Shown here in pieces: positions 17,718-27,786 of a DNA stretch of 64,000 nt; position 1 is the stretch's first letter, and each line of letters opens with the position of its first letter. Under the pieces are notes generated by a model, which ran no database searches, was not told the origin of the DNA, and saw only the letters and a list, made by a program, of their open reading frames with translations. This stretch comes from Leptolyngbya sp. O-77. GTDB lineage: Bacteria > Cyanobacteriota > Cyanobacteriia > Elainellales > Elainellaceae. Position numbers and translations under genes: made by a program. The stretch is from NCBI RefSeq assembly GCF_001548395.1, contig NZ_AP017367.1:1-64000 (forward strand), given 5' to 3'.

Positions 17718-18356
17718 GTGAGCAAGGCTGATCCAAACCGGGTGTTGCGCCTGATGCCGCTGGCGGTGGGCGGGCTGGGCGGCACGCTACTGCTGATTAA
17801 CCGGCTGGCTACGTCAAATCTGACGGATTTTCAGGCTCGGTCGGATGTGGTGGGGGTGATTTTGAGCGCAGTGCTCATTCTCACGGGGCTGCTGTGGCAG
17901 CGCATCCAGCCGCGATCGCCCGATGCGGTCATCCTCAACGGCGAAGAAGGGTTTGACCTGGCAGAAGATCTGCCCGATGCTGCCAAGCTAGAGTTGGCCT
18001 GGGCTTCGCATCTGCTGCTGACCAATACCGTGACGCGATCGCTCGTCGTCTGGCAAGACGGGCGCGTGCTGCTGCGGCGCGGTGTGCTGAGTCCCAAAGT
18101 CATGAAAACCCCTGGCCCCATTGTGCAGCGGGCGCTGGATACCCAGAAGCCAATTTATCTGGTGAACCTGCAACTCTATCCCGGCAAGATTGAGTTTGAC
18201 TATCTACCCGACAATACCCAGGGCGTGATTTGCCAGCCGATGGGCGATCGCGGCGTGATGATTCTGGCCGCCAACGCCCCCCGCAGCTATACCCGCCAAG
18301 ACGAAATCTGGATCGCCGGAATTGCTGACAAACTGAGTGAGACGCTCCGCCCATAG
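17718..18356 (+). CDS. CCB2/CCB4-type cofactor assembly protein for cytochrome b6f
   Basis: A 212-residue membrane protein of the family called cofactor assembly of complex C subunit B (CCB2/CCB4). In chloroplasts these proteins attach heme ci covalently to cytochrome b6. Two predicted helices lie near residues 12-30 (LAVGGLGGTLLLINRLA) and 42-58 (VVGVILSAVLILTGLLW). The soluble part has the family phrases ELAWASHLLLTNTVTRSLVV, GQI-like LYPGKIEFDYLPDNTQGVICQP and YTRQDEIWIAGIADKL. The start is GTG at 17718; no ATG fits. It follows kaiC by 59 bp and may be cotranscribed, though no functional tie to the clock is known. Confidence 0.82.
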   Translation: MSKADPNRVLRLMPLAVGGLGGTLLLINRLATSNLTDFQARSDVVGVILSAVLILTGLLWQRIQPRSPDAVILNGEEGFDLAEDLPDAAKLELAWASHLLLTNTVTRSLVVWQDGRVLLRRGVLSPKVMKTPGPIVQRALDTQKPIYLVNLQLYPGKIEFDYLPDNTQGVICQPMGDRGVMILAANAPRSYTRQDEIWIAGIADKLSETLRP

Positions 18357-18395
18357 CCCCATTGCTGTCGCCATCCTGACTCTCAACCTCAAGAT

Positions 18396-18435
18396 GGCTT
18401 CAGACGGCTTCAGACGGCTTCAGACGGCTTCAGAA
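18396..18435. repeat. Four tandem copies of a 10-bp unit
   Basis: The unit GGCTTCAGAC occurs four times in a row, the last with one mismatch, between the CCB gene and the AbrB-type gene. Confidence 0.9.
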
Positions 18436-18523
18436 ATGTCGGTCAATCGTCAGGGGTTGGCGGATCGTGAATGCTATACACTCAATGCCAGGGACGAGTT
18501 CTCTCACCTCCTGCCTTTGCTGC

Positions 18524-19762
18524 ATGACAGATCCGACTGCACCACGGATTGATCCACCTGAAGACACGATTGAGGCGATCGCCGCCGATTTAGAAGTTAG
18601 CCTTGGGGTTCAGGTGTTGCGGGCGATCGCCGAAGTGATGCTGGCGGGTGTGATTGGAATCGCGCTCATCAGGTTAGGGCTGAGTGGCGGCGCGTGGATT
18701 TTGGGCGGTGTGGCAGCTGGGGCGCTGGTGTTTTATGGCGATCGCACCTGGTTTCACCGGCCTGCCCTGCCCAACAAAACCCTGCGAAAAATTGGCCAGG
18801 TGCTCATTGGCCTGGCGATTGGCTTTTCCATCCGGCAATCTACGCTATCCAGCCTGTCGGCGCAAATTCCTGTGTTGGTGCTGCTGGGGCTGACGCTCCT
18901 GGTCAGCGGCGGGGTGATTGGCTATTTCTATTCCCGTTTAGAGAAATTAGACCTGCTCACGGGCGTACTGGCGACGACCCCTGGCAATATCGGCGTGATG
19001 GCCAGCATCGCTGCCGACTATAGCAAAAACACCGCATTCGTCTCGCTGGTGCAGCTTTTGCGCTTCACCACAATCATTGCAGTGATTCCGCTGGTGGCGC
19101 AGGTGCCCCACACAACCGATTTACGCAGCACCCTGTCAGCGCTACTGCCCGATGCCCACTGGCTGACGCTAGGCAATGGTCTAGAGCTTGCCGCTGTGCT
19201 GGCGGCCGCAGCCCTCGCAGCCCAATTGGGCACGCGGCTGAACATTCCCGTTGCCACCTTCTTTTGCCCCATCCTAGTAGGACTGGGGTTCGAGTCGTTG
19301 GGCTTTGCCGACTGGTTTGCGGACTGGTTTGCCGGACTGCCCAGCGGCGCTGATGCCAGCTTTAACCTGCCACCGCTGCTCAAGGTGGTGGGTCAGATTT
19401 TGCTGGGCACAACGATTGGCGAATATTGGGCAAACAGCCCACGCATCACGCTTGGCACGCTAGCGCGGGCCATCATCCCGGTCACGCTGACCTTTAGTGC
19501 GGGGCTGCTCACGGCGGCGATCGCCAAAGCGCTGACCCCCTGGGACTGGCTCACTTGCTTGCTGATTGCGGCTCCCGGTGGCTCCCCAGAAATGATCTGG
19601 ATTGCTCTCTCGCTCCAGCACGATGTGGAGCTAGTCACCGCCTCCCATTTGGTGCGCCTGCTGGTGATTAACCTGAGCCTGCCAGGGCTAATCTGGCTGG
19701 CCAGCCACCTAGACAGCCGTCTAGCTGCTCAGCAGGGCATCGTCATCCATACTGAGCAGTGA
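18524..19762 (+). CDS. AbrB-type integral membrane protein
   Basis: Membrane protein of about 412 residues from the AbrB-duplication family, often mislabelled as ammonia monooxygenase or AbrB regulator. Two related halves of several helices are visible, each with Gly-rich phrases (LIGLAIGFSIRQSTL and QILLGTTIGEYWANS) and the ATTPGNIGVMASIAADY / AAPGGSPEMIWIALSL pair that marks the family. The role is unknown; transport is inferred. ATG 18524 is chosen over 18467 because the upstream residues are not family-like. A 12-bp coding duplication gives ADWFADWFAG at about 19310-19340. The last codons overlap the broken end of an IS1-type transposase fragment on the other strand, so the C-terminus may have been altered by that insertion. 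Confidence 0.8.
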   Translation: MTDPTAPRIDPPEDTIEAIAADLEVSLGVQVLRAIAEVMLAGVIGIALIRLGLSGGAWILGGVAAGALVFYGDRTWFHRPALPNKTLRKIGQVLIGLAIGFSIRQSTLSSLSAQIPVLVLLGLTLLVSGGVIGYFYSRLEKLDLLTGVLATTPGNIGVMASIAADYSKNTAFVSLVQLLRFTTIIAVIPLVAQVPHTTDLRSTLSALLPDAHWLTLGNGLELAAVLAAAALAAQLGTRLNIPVATFFCPILVGLGFESLGFADWFADWFAGLPSGADASFNLPPLLKVVGQILLGTTIGEYWANSPRITLGTLARAIIPVTLTFSAGLLTAAIAKALTPWDWLTCLLIAAPGGSPEMIWIALSLQHDVELVTASHLVRLLVINLSLPGLIWLASHLDSRLAAQQGIVIHTEQ

Positions 19763-20011
19763 AGACATCTCTTGCTGTTTCACCCAGTTAATCACTGTGT
19801 TGTGATTAATGCCCGTCAGCCGCTCAATCTCGTGAAAGTTAATGCCAGAGCGATGCATCCGCAGGCAAATCTGGCGGGCATCTTCAGAGTATCCCCGCTG
19901 GGAATAGAACTCTACAAACTGGCGACCACAGCACTTGCAGAGATAATTCTGCTTGCCTTGGCGATGGCCATTCTTCCGAATCTGGTTTGAACTGCATTGG
20001 GGACACTTCAT
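19721..20011 (-). pseudogene. IS1-type InsA fragment
   Basis: N-terminal zinc-finger and helix-turn-helix part of an IS1-family transposase, about 80 residues from MKCPQCSSNQIRKNGHRQGK through YLCKCCGRQF (two CxxC pairs), then GYSEDARQICLRMHRSG and NHNTVINWVKQ. Homology stops there; the rest of InsA and all of InsB are missing. The frame runs into the 3' end of the AbrB-type gene and stops at 19721. An upstream in-frame extension to 20101 has no homology. This is a dead remnant. Confidence 0.75.
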
Positions 20012-20101
20012 AGCGCAATTAATCAACCCTTTACATAAGCTGAAGCCATTACCCGGTCTGGGCTGGCCCACATTTTCAGTACAGCAACTCCAGCACTGCA
20101 T

Positions 20102-20909
20102 CGCTAGGGCAAGCTAGCGCTCGCTTCGACTGCCGAAACTCAGCGCTGCTCAAACGGCTATTCCACTGGGCTAGAGCAAAGCCTCGCGGCAAAGGCAACG
20201 TTCTCGCTAGAGCCTGTAAACCCGCGGCACAACGCTGAAAAGGACAAGCCCAATGGGCGATCGCAGACTGATATTGACACTTGCACGACGCGACTGCTCA
20301 CGTTGCTCGTGTATTTTGCTTACGTATCTCGCTTGGTGAAAGGGGGTCTAGAAACGCACCGTGCAGTACACGGATATCCCATGCTTTCGTCTCAACCCCG
20401 AGCCTAATTCCTGAATCTCAAAACGGCAAGGCATCAGGAGTAGATCGCGCCCATCCCTTCAAGAAAGACACGGAGCTGAGAAACCGTACACAAGAAATCA
20501 CATAGATAAATCAAACCTGCTCAGAAGAACCAATTCTGAAAACAGCCACACCTAAACACGAACCTTGAAATCCGTAAGAACCTACCTGCCCCATTTGCAA
20601 GGCGGCTCCAGATCAAATCACCTCCTTAAAATCTCATCTTTAGGCAAAAAAAACCAGAGCAGTTTGGAAAGTTAAGTCGTCCAGCTTGAGCATTGCCGAA
20701 AGATGCAATGTCACCTACTATAGAGAGTCGCCTACATAGAAAAATATCTATGTTACGATAGAGACTTAGGTAGAGATGAACCACGATCCGCAAGAAGTCA
20801 GAAATCTCTGATTGAACTTAATAAATTCCATCTTGCCCCTGAGGCCGGATACCTGTCCCGGCTTCCACAAATACCTGAATATTTAAGGCATTTAAGACAT
20901 TTACTGAAG
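20102..20909. other. Gene-poor spacer between two IS remnants
   Basis: About 800 bp with no convincing gene. Open frames of up to 74 codons are present but lack ribosome sites and homology. Only one HIP1 octamer (around 20,259) is seen, and the last 250 bp are AT-rich. I looked for tRNA, SRP RNA and 6S-like folds and saw none that I could defend. It may be degraded mobile DNA. Confidence 0.5.
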
Positions 20910-21814
20910 CAGAAGTGTTGAATCCAGATAGAAAACTTTACATTTTAGCTTACAAGAGTCATACGAGTGTTTCGGGCAGCAGATCGTAGCTCCAATGAAC
21001 CATTGAGCAGCGACGGCTCAGTTCCAGTTGTAAATACAACGCTGTCGAGCAATTCACTGCCATAGAATGCTGGAATTTCGATTAACAATAAGATTAAATA
21101 CGTGATGAGCACCATATAAATCTGAATACTCACCCCATTCACATTCTTGGTGATGAGACGATCGAGCTTTAAGTGCATCTTGAGAAACTTCCATAACATC
21201 TCAATTTGCCAACGATGCCGATAGGTATCACTGATTTCTTCGTCGCTCATCTCATTGACATTAGTTGCCAGACGAAACTCGCTCCGACTCTCCAAATCAC
21301 AGAACCAAACCACGCGGTAACGGTCGTGGTCAAGTTCAGTCTTCATATTGTTCTTGATTCGCACCACAAACTTTGTTTGAGTGAGACTCATTTGGTCGAG
21401 AAATTCCCAGCTTGCGAAGCCTCTATCCATGATGCCGATGCCGTTTTCGGGAATCATCGTGCTAATCGAATCGGCAAACTTTGCATCATGTCCTTGCCCA
21501 AAATGAATCAAGCATTCACTCGAATATCCTTGCTCTAAGTTGATTCCATTCAGTAATTTAACTTGGTGATATCCTTGCAGCCAAAATAGCTTGCTGGTAA
21601 GTGTAACGATGGTTGAATCAATCGGAAAAAGTATCTGAGCCGCGGTCGGCTGTTTGCGCTTTACTTGCTCAATTAACTGTGCATAGATTCGACAAAAGTG
21701 CCCATCCGTTCGAGTTTTGCAAGCTTTAGAAAAGGTGGATATATCGACCTCAACACCTGTACGATTTAGGCGGTAAAATAAGTCTCTCATGCTGGTTAAG
21801 CCCTTGTCCAACAC
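20910..21814 (-). mobile_element. IS4-type element copy A, 5' part missing
   Basis: The left end carries the family terminal repeat CAGAAGTGTTGAAT (20910 onward), which is the 3' end of the element. The transposase reading frame (20945-21811) has lost about 40 N-terminal residues found in copy B. It keeps LFPIDSTIVTLTSKLFW (first Asp), GIGIMDRGFASWEFLDQ (second Asp) and YRHRWQIEMLWKFLKMHLKLDRL (Glu region), the DDE pattern of IS4-type transposases. The right edge is abrupt at GTCCAACAC (21806-21814), after which unrelated repeat DNA begins. Cannot transpose alone. Confidence 0.85.
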
Positions 21815-21930
21815 GGGCGCATCCCACTTTTGTAGCCCTCACCCTAAATCCCTCTCCCAAAGCGGGAGAGGGACTTCCAATCCGGCTCCCCTTCTCCTTA
21901 TTTTGGGAGAAGGGGCTGGGGGATGAGGGC
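21815..21930. repeat. Palindromic interspersed repeat beside an ISKra4-like end
   Basis: Begins with GCGCATCCCACTTTTG (21818-21833), close to the terminal repeat of the ISKra4-type element at 48873 and 50886. It continues as a GC-rich palindromic stretch: CCTCTCCC pairs with GGGAGAGG and CCCCTTCTCC with GGAGAAGGGG, bounded by CCCTCA and TGAGGG. Similar dispersed repeats are common in cyanobacterial genomes. It abuts the broken end of IS4-type copy A. Confidence 0.65.
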
Positions 21931-22030
21931 AGATTGAAAGTTGCACATTGCGTGGGATTTTGGGTTTTGGATAGGCAGACTGAACCGCCAAAATCCAAAA
22001 CCCAAAATCCAAAATCACCCTTATCTGTTC

Positions 22031-22330
22031 TTACTCATTTGCGCCAGGATTGCTCCGCATTTCGCGGTGCAGGCAGCGCAACACTTCGCCGGGTTGCTCG
22101 GCGTTGAGGACGATGCCGTTGGGCGGAAATTCCAGGGCGCGGGTCCACTCAAAGCGTTCGGCGTAGCGGAGCAGGTGGAGTCGGTCGATGGCCAGTTGCG
22201 CGTCTTCGGGCAGGCCGATGATGTAGTGGCGCAGGCGGCGACGGCGCGGCAGTTCGCAGGTGAGCGGCGGCAGCGAAAACTGGGTCGCCTCCGAGAATGG
22301 GGACGACCAGGTGTATTGGATTGTCAGCAT
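22031..22330 (-). CDS. Conserved-looking small hypothetical protein
   Basis: Unknown function, 99 residues, soluble, with a basic patch (CELPRRRRLRHYI) and LPEDAQLAIDRLHLLRYAERFEW. No signal peptide, membrane helix or recognised domain. The composition looks like a real protein and the ATG is followed by coherent secondary structure. The opposite-strand frame over the same DNA looks like a shadow. Two perfect inverted repeats lie in the 90 bp before its start and could form a structured leader. Confidence 0.5.
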   Translation of the reverse strand: MLTIQYTWSSPFSEATQFSLPPLTCELPRRRRLRHYIIGLPEDAQLAIDRLHLLRYAERFEWTRALEFPPNGIVLNAEQPGEVLRCLHREMRSNPGANE

Positions 22331-22332
22331 TT

Positions 22333-22370
22333 GGGGTTTCCTCCAGGAAACGAGTGGGGTAGGAAACCCC
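22333..22370. promoter_or_regulatory. 10-bp inverted repeat upstream of the 22031-22330 gene
   Basis: GGGGTTTCCT (22333-22342) pairs perfectly with AGGAAACCCC (22361-22370) over an 18-nt loop, two bases before the start codon of the leftward gene. It would sequester the ribosome-binding region in the mRNA. Confidence 0.5.
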
Positions 22371-22378
22371 GAAATGTT

Positions 22379-22416
22379 GGCCGCCCCCGGAGGTGAAGCA
22401 CTGGGACAGGGCGGCC
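22379..22416. promoter_or_regulatory. 8-bp inverted repeat, second hairpin in the same leader
   Basis: GGCCGCCC (22379-22386) pairs perfectly with GGGCGGCC (22409-22416). With the adjacent 10-bp hairpin it forms a compact structured block. The 310 bp beyond it, up to the next gene at 22733, holds one HIP1 octamer and no gene. Confidence 0.45.
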
Positions 22417-22732
22417 TACAATGGACGCAGCCCTGAGACAGGCGGTAGCTGTCGAGGGGTCAGGCGTTGGTGGGTGCTGCTAACACCTGCCAATGCCGTG
22501 GATGACTAAACGACCAAAATTTCGGGGGAAAGGTAAGCCGCGCTGACTTGGGGTCATTCACAGCTTGATGGACGATTGTACTGGATGCGATCGCCCCTGG
22601 CAAGAATAAAGTTTCATAGGTTCAACATTAAGCACAACGAGTACAGCATCATTGAGTAAACCTGTAATTAGTTGCCGCAGCGAGAAAATAGCTTGATACT
22701 GAAAGAGAATCCCGACGTGCCGAGACGCTGCT

Positions 22733-24304
22733 ATGAGTGCTTCCTCTGCCTATGAATATCAGGTTGGCGGCAGGCTGCCCGCAGGGGCACCCAGCTACGT
22801 GGTGCGACAGGCAGACGACGAGCTATATCGGGCGCTCAAGGCTGGCGAGTTTTGCTATGTGCTGAACTGTCGGCAGATGGGCAAGTCTAGCCTGCGCGTG
22901 CGGACGACCCAGCGCCTCCATGCGGAGGGCTGGAGTTGCGGCGTGGTGGATCTGTCGAGTATTGGCAGCCGCGACATTACGCCCGATCAGTGGTATGCCG
23001 ACTTGATTATGCGCCTGTTGCGGAGTTTTCAACTTGCCAAGCAAGTGCCCCTGCGGCAATGGCTGGCAGAGCGTCAGGACTTGTCGCCAGTCAATCGGCT
23101 GGGCGAATTTTTGACCGAAACGCTGCCTGCGCTGGTGCCATCGCCGATTGTGATTTTTGTGGATGAGATTGACAGCATCCTCAGTTTGTCGTTCAACACG
23201 GACGATTTTTTTGCGCTACTGCGGGCTTGTCATGATGCGGGGCAGTTGACCTTTGCGCTGCTGGGCGTGACGACACCCTCTGACCTGATTGCTGATAAGA
23301 CGCGCACGCCACTGAATATTGGTCGGGCGATCGCCCTCACCGGGTTCCATCTCGACGAGGCCGAGCCGCTGCTGATGGGGCTGGAGGGCAAGGTCGATCA
23401 TCCCAGAGCCGTCCTGCGCGAAATCCTTGCCTGGACAGGCGGGCAGCCATTTCTGACGCAAAAGGTGTGTCAACTGGTGGCCCAGCACAGCCAGCTAAAC
23501 GCTACGCCCGGACGCGCCCCGTGGGAAACGCCCGATTTGCAAACGCCGTTTTTGCAGCAGCTCGTGCGCGAGATCTTGACCAATCACGGCGCTGAGTCGG
23601 TGCAGGTGGCGGCAATTGTGGAATCTAAGGTGATTGAAAACTGGGTCGCTCAGGACGAGCCGCCGCATTTACGTACCATTCGCGATCGCCTCTTGAACGA
23701 CGAGCGGCGGGCGGGCCGCCTGCTGGGGCTTTATCAGCAGATTCTCCAGCAAGATCCTGCAACCCTGTCGGTATCCCCGCACTCTATGTTTTCACACCCA
23801 GGCGGCGGGCGATCCACAACCCTGGCCGACGATAGCCGCGATTTGGTGGAACTGCTGCTGTCGGGGCTGGTGGTCAAGCAAAACGATCGCTTGCAGGTTT
23901 ACAACCGGATTTATGAGCGCGTGTTTAATGCGGCCTGGGTCGAAAAGCAACTCTCGGCGCTGCGTCCCTATGCGGCAGCGCTGGATGCCTGGTTGCAGTC
24001 GGGTGGACTGGACGAGTCGCGGCTGTTGCGCGGGCAGGCGTTGGCCGATGCCCAAACCTGGTCGGCTGGAAAAAACCTGCCTGCCGACGACTACCGATTT
24101 TTGGCGGCCAGCCAGGCCCTCGACCAGCGGGATATGCAAACGGCACTGCGGGCCGCAGAGCAGGCTAACGAAATTTTGCAAGCCGCCCAGTTGCAGGCGC
24201 GGCGAACGCTTCAGCGAGGCATTATGCTGCTGCTTTTGGCAGGAGTGGGGTTGGCGGCAGCGGCGATCGCCCTTTCGGTCAGTCTATGCCGGGTTCGGGG
24301 TTAA
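22733..24304 (+). CDS. AAA-like (AAA_35) ATPase, C-terminal repeat domain absent
   Basis: A 523-residue protein with the cyanobacterial AAA-like domain: [24 protein letters not shown]-loop [13 protein letters not shown] (about 44-56), Walker [10 protein letters not shown] and sensor region [13 protein letters not shown]. Family members usually continue after a membrane segment into WD40 or CHASE2-like repeats. Here the segment (about residues 496-515, [18 protein letters not shown]) is followed by only a few residues and a stop. The protein is thus either a short form or truncated by the neighbour gene, whose stop it overlaps by 26 bp. Probably membrane-anchored, function unknown. Confidence 0.75.
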   Translation: MSASSAYEYQVGGRLPAGAPSYVVRQADDELYRALKAGEFCYVLNCRQMGKSSLRVRTTQRLHAEGWSCGVVDLSSIGSRDITPDQWYADLIMRLLRSFQLAKQVPLRQWLAERQDLSPVNRLGEFLTETLPALVPSPIVIFVDEIDSILSLSFNTDDFFALLRACHDAGQLTFALLGVTTPSDLIADKTRTPLNIGRAIALTGFHLDEAEPLLMGLEGKVDHPRAVLREILAWTGGQPFLTQKVCQLVAQHSQLNATPGRAPWETPDLQTPFLQQLVREILTNHGAESVQVAAIVESKVIENWVAQDEPPHLRTIRDRLLNDERRAGRLLGLYQQILQQDPATLSVSPHSMFSHPGGGRSTTLADDSRDLVELLLSGLVVKQNDRLQVYNRIYERVFNAAWVEKQLSALRPYAAALDAWLQSGGLDESRLLRGQALADAQTWSAGKNLPADDYRFLAASQALDQRDMQTALRAAEQANEILQAAQLQARRTLQRGIMLLLLAGVGLAAAAIALSVSLCRVRG

Positions 24305-25079
24305 ACTCTAGCCGATAGCGGTAGAGCGCAACGGGGCGATCGCCCGCCGCAAAGTAATCAGGGTCTTGGGGCGACAGATAAATTGCCGTCACTTGGTCAG
24401 CGGTGATGCGGGGCAGTTCATCGGGATGCAGTTGATAGGCCGTGCTGGTTTCTACCGTGTTGAAGTAGATTTGCGGCGATCCTAAAAACTCCTGCTGAAA
24501 GACCTCTGTCGTAATGAACTCCAGCGGGCTAGGCGTTTCCACTCCCCGCGCCACCACCGTAGACACCAGCTCCTTGGCCCCCAGCACGCTGTCTTCGGAC
24601 TCGTCGCGCAACAGCGTAATCTGACGGTTGGGATTTTTGGGATCAACCTTCACCGCTAGCACCGGACTCTTTTCACCGGGCTTGTCCAGATACGCTTTGG
24701 CCAGGTTCAGCCCGTTAAACGCGCGATCGGCGACAATTTGCGGCTTGCCCAACAGCGACGGCGGCAGCGGCAGCCCCCCAAAGCGATTGGGCAGCGTCGC
24801 CACAAACCGCGCCTGAAATGGCACTGGCTGGTTGAGATACTGCCGATTGCCCTCAAACCCAGGGGTTGTAATCTCTGGGGCCAACGGCGCGACCAGATCC
24901 ACCAGCGTCGTGGTTACGTCCCAAGTGCCCTCAAACCAGTCAGGATAGACCAGATCGCCCTTGGCGCTGGGCAAGAGCGGTTTGCTTTGCCAATCGGGAA
25001 ACCGGGCCAGGCGATCGCCCAGCGGCCCTGCCTGCGCGGTTCCATCCATCCCCAGCCCAACCCACAGCAGCAGCGCCAT
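24279..25079 (-). CDS. DUF6816 family protein with signal peptide
   Basis: A predicted exported protein of about 266 residues. With Met at 25079 the N-terminus is a signal peptide, [18 protein letters not shown], with likely cleavage after AQA. The mature part has the DUF6816 features [49 protein letters not shown] and [19 protein letters not shown]. It is probably a thylakoid lumen or periplasmic protein; function unknown. An open frame extends upstream to 25400 but has no homology and crosses the end of an IS-derived element, so the shorter form is preferred. The n-region would be more basic with a non-ATG start slightly upstream. Confidence 0.75.
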   Translation of the reverse strand: MALLLWVGLGMDGTAQAGPLGDRLARFPDWQSKPLLPSAKGDLVYPDWFEGTWDVTTTLVDLVAPLAPEITTPGFEGNRQYLNQPVPFQARFVATLPNRFGGLPLPPSLLGKPQIVADRAFNGLNLAKAYLDKPGEKSPVLAVKVDPKNPNRQITLLRDESEDSVLGAKELVSTVVARGVETPSPLEFITTEVFQQEFLGSPQIYFNTVETSTAYQLHPDELPRITADQVTAIYLSPQDPDYFAAGDRPVALYRYRLEFNPEPGID

Positions 25080-25395
25080 CGCCAGCCCTATATATCGAAC
25101 GCAGCACCGTCTCCTAAGACCTTTCTGGCCCGCCGCCGCTTTCCGGGATAAGAGGCCTGCTGGCGTTTTAAGAAGCCTCAAAGATTGCCCCCCTGCACGC
25201 GCGAATGCCCTCAGAGATTTTACGGAGGAGGGTATGAGGCGCAGCATGAGACCAGGTATCAGAACGAGTGTTAGCAATTTTGCGGAGACCCCTGCCAGAG
25301 GTTTTGCAACGCGGGGAGCGATCGCTCTTGGTTGAGATACCGGCTTGGCCGGGCACCTTCCTATGGGTATCGGCTTTCGGGGATAGGCTTTGTGC

Positions 25396-25560
25396 CACAA
25401 GTGTTGAATCTTAAGATTTTGGCGGGTAGTGCCAAGTTGTGCGTTGGTGCTGGTGATACCGAATTGGTCTGACTATTGACCCCATTCTCATTAACAGAAG
25501 CTCAAACTCGCCAAAAATCTCCAGGTTTGTAAAGTTGTGTATCGAGATTCAACACTTCTG
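25396..25560. mobile_element. 165-bp MITE with IS4-type ends and 9-bp target repeats
   Basis: Ends are CACAAGTGTTGAATC (25396-25410) and its near-perfect inverse GATTCAACACTTCTG (25546-25560), the same ends as the IS4-type elements in this window. The 9-bp direct repeat GCTTTGTGC flanks both sides (25387-25395 and 25561-25569). There is no transposase; the inside is unrelated filler. Likely mobilised by the IS4-type transposase. Confidence 0.85.
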
Positions 25561-25948
25561 GCTTTGTGCAAAGCTAACATACAATAAAAGTCTAAGTTTA
25601 AGGGGATTTTTAGCAGATTGTTAGAAGCTTCTGCAAGCGCTCTGGGTGCCTACGCTTAATGCAGGACGCTCGCCACAATTCTGGGAAGTTTTGAGAAACT
25701 CAGGATAATTACTGGGAGCATGACCTAGTAAACCTCAGCAACCGCTCGGCACATCGCCGATAAATTACCGAGATGAATCTAATCTGAGTATTAAAATCTA
25801 ATTTTCTAAAATTCTGACCAAATCGACTCTTTGGGAACAATACAGAAGAACAAGCTTGCTCTATATAGGAATTAAAGCTGCTTCATTCGAGCGAAGACGA
25901 GCGAAGATGCTGGATTAGTCGTTTTTACCAGGGGTATGTATCCGCCGA
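25561..25948. other. AT-rich spacer upstream of the GGDEF gene
   Basis: About 390 bp without a convincing gene. It must include the promoter of the rightward GGDEF gene; no boxes are clear. Confidence 0.5.
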
Positions 25949-25957
25949 GTGCGGTCT

Positions 25958-27786
25958 ATGAATCATTCTCAGTTTGAACAGTGGCTCCGGGCACTCTCGT
26001 GCGATCGCCCTCTTGATGACAACCCAGCAAGTCCACTCCTGACATCCACTGCCTATTTGGGCGGCCTTTCGCTAGTGTCTGCATGGCTCGACCCCTTGCC
26101 GCTGGGCATTGCAATTTATCAACAAGGTGGCCGCGCTGCATTTTTGAATCGAATGGCGCGGGAAATGCTTGGCGTGTCTCTAGGTTCCTCCTTAGAAGAC
26201 ACCCGTCCAATCTTGAAGGCCGGTACGGGGCGGCCGTATGCTACCCAAGCATTGCCAAGCTCTCGCGCCCTGCGCGGCGAAAGCTGCACAGCCGACGATC
26301 TGGAAATACCCTGTGCAGGGCGATCGCTGCTGCTGGAGGCGCGGGCAGTGCCATTGTGCAACAGCCAAGGCGAAGTGCTGGGCTGCATTGTTGTGTTTCA
26401 GGACATCACCCTGCGACGACAGGTCGAGCGATCGCTCGTCACCCAAAGCCACGCCCTGCGGTCGGAAATCACCCAAAAAACAGAGGTCTTGCAGCGCCAA
26501 GAATCGGAAACACAGGCCTTGCTCGCCGCCATTCCCGACCTGGTTTTTCGCGTTAGTCCCCAGGGCATTTATCTGAATTATCTCAAGACGAATTATTTGA
26601 TTGACCTGATTCCACCAGACATTAACCCGGTGGGAATGCATATTTCCCAGCTTTTGCCGCCGGAGGTCGCCCAGCGCAAGCTGCATTATCTAGAAGCGGC
26701 CTTTGCCACGCAGCAGATTCAGGTCTACGAGCAGCAGGTTTGGTTTGGCGATCGCCTCCAGCATGAAGAAGTCCGCATTGTGCCCTACAGCGCCACTGAA
26801 GCGCTGACGATGATTCGCGATATTACCGACCGCAAAGCCGCAGAAGACGCGCTGCGCCAGAGCGAGGCCAGATTTCACGCCGCCTTTGACTACAGCGCTG
26901 TGGGCAGTTCCATCACCGCCCTCAACGGCCAGATTCTAGCGGTCAACGCTGCTTGTTGCGATCTGCTGGGCTATACCGAAGACGAACTGCGATCGCTCAC
27001 GTTCCATGCCGTTTCTTACCCCGAAGACTTGGCTGCTGACTCAGCGATGGTGCAGGAATTAATCGACGGCAAGCGAAACTCCTTTCAGATGGAAAAACGC
27101 TATATCCGCAAGAGTGGAGAAATCATCTGGGCACTGCTGAGCGTATCGCTGGTACGAGATGCACAACAAAATCCGCTCTACCTGCTGGCGCAAATGCAAG
27201 ACATTACCCGGCAAAAACAGGCCGAAGAGATGCTGATTCGAGCCAATCAGGAGTTAGAAGCCCTCGTCAACATTGACGGACTCACGCAAATCGCCAATCG
27301 CCGCTGCTTTGACCAACACCTCACCCAGGAGTGGAATCGGCTTTTGCGAGACCAGCAGTTTCTCTCGCTAATTTTGTTCGACGTAGACGAGTTCAAGCGC
27401 TACAACGACTGCTACGGCCACCAGGAAGGCGACGACTGCCTGCGTCAACTGGCTCAAGCGGCCAAGTGCTTCGTGCAGCGTCCGGCAGATTTGATCGCTC
27501 GCTACGGCGGCGAAGAGTTTGGCGTGATTTTGCCCAACACAGATATTAAAGGGGGGCGGGCGATCGCCGAAAAAATTCGCCTCGGCATCCAGGGCGCTGG
27601 GCATCCGCCCATGAGTATTCTCGCGTCGCGCAAGTCGTGACGGTTAGCCTTGGTGTCACCAGCCAGATTCCCACCTCTACGCAAACCATTGAAGCCCTGA
27701 TGGCGCAGGCCGACCAAGCGCTCTACAACGCAAAGCGACGGGGACGAAACCGCACGGTGGTCTACCGGGACTTTGACATGCCCTAA
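25958..27786 (+). pseudogene. PAS-PAS-GGDEF diguanylate cyclase, frameshifted near its end
   Basis: Predicted c-di-GMP synthase. Domains in order: PAS (about 30-155), a coiled coil (about 155-180), a diverged PAS (about 190-285), a PAS with PAC (about 295-410), then GGDEF with NIDGLTQIANRRCFD, FDVDEFKRYND and the intact active site GGEEF. The first frame stops at 27640. The missing end of GGDEF is encoded one frame away from about 27601 to 27786: AHEYSRVAQVVTVSLGVTSQ, then ALMAQADQALYNAKRRGRNR. One missing base near 27580-27605 explains this. The active site precedes the break, but the lost last strands and helix are needed for folding. The start is ATG 25958, with a GTG at 25949 also possible. 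Confidence 0.85.

Noticed and set aside
20281..20505. 74-codon open frame between IS remnants
   Set aside because: No ribosome site and no family resemblance; lies in degraded mobile DNA.
20102..20909. Possible structured RNA or group II intron remnant
   Set aside because: I could not find a domain V-like hairpin or any other diagnostic fold.
21941..22396. 151-codon rightward frame over the 22031-22330 gene
   Set aside because: Its composition is that of a shadow frame; the leftward protein is the better candidate.
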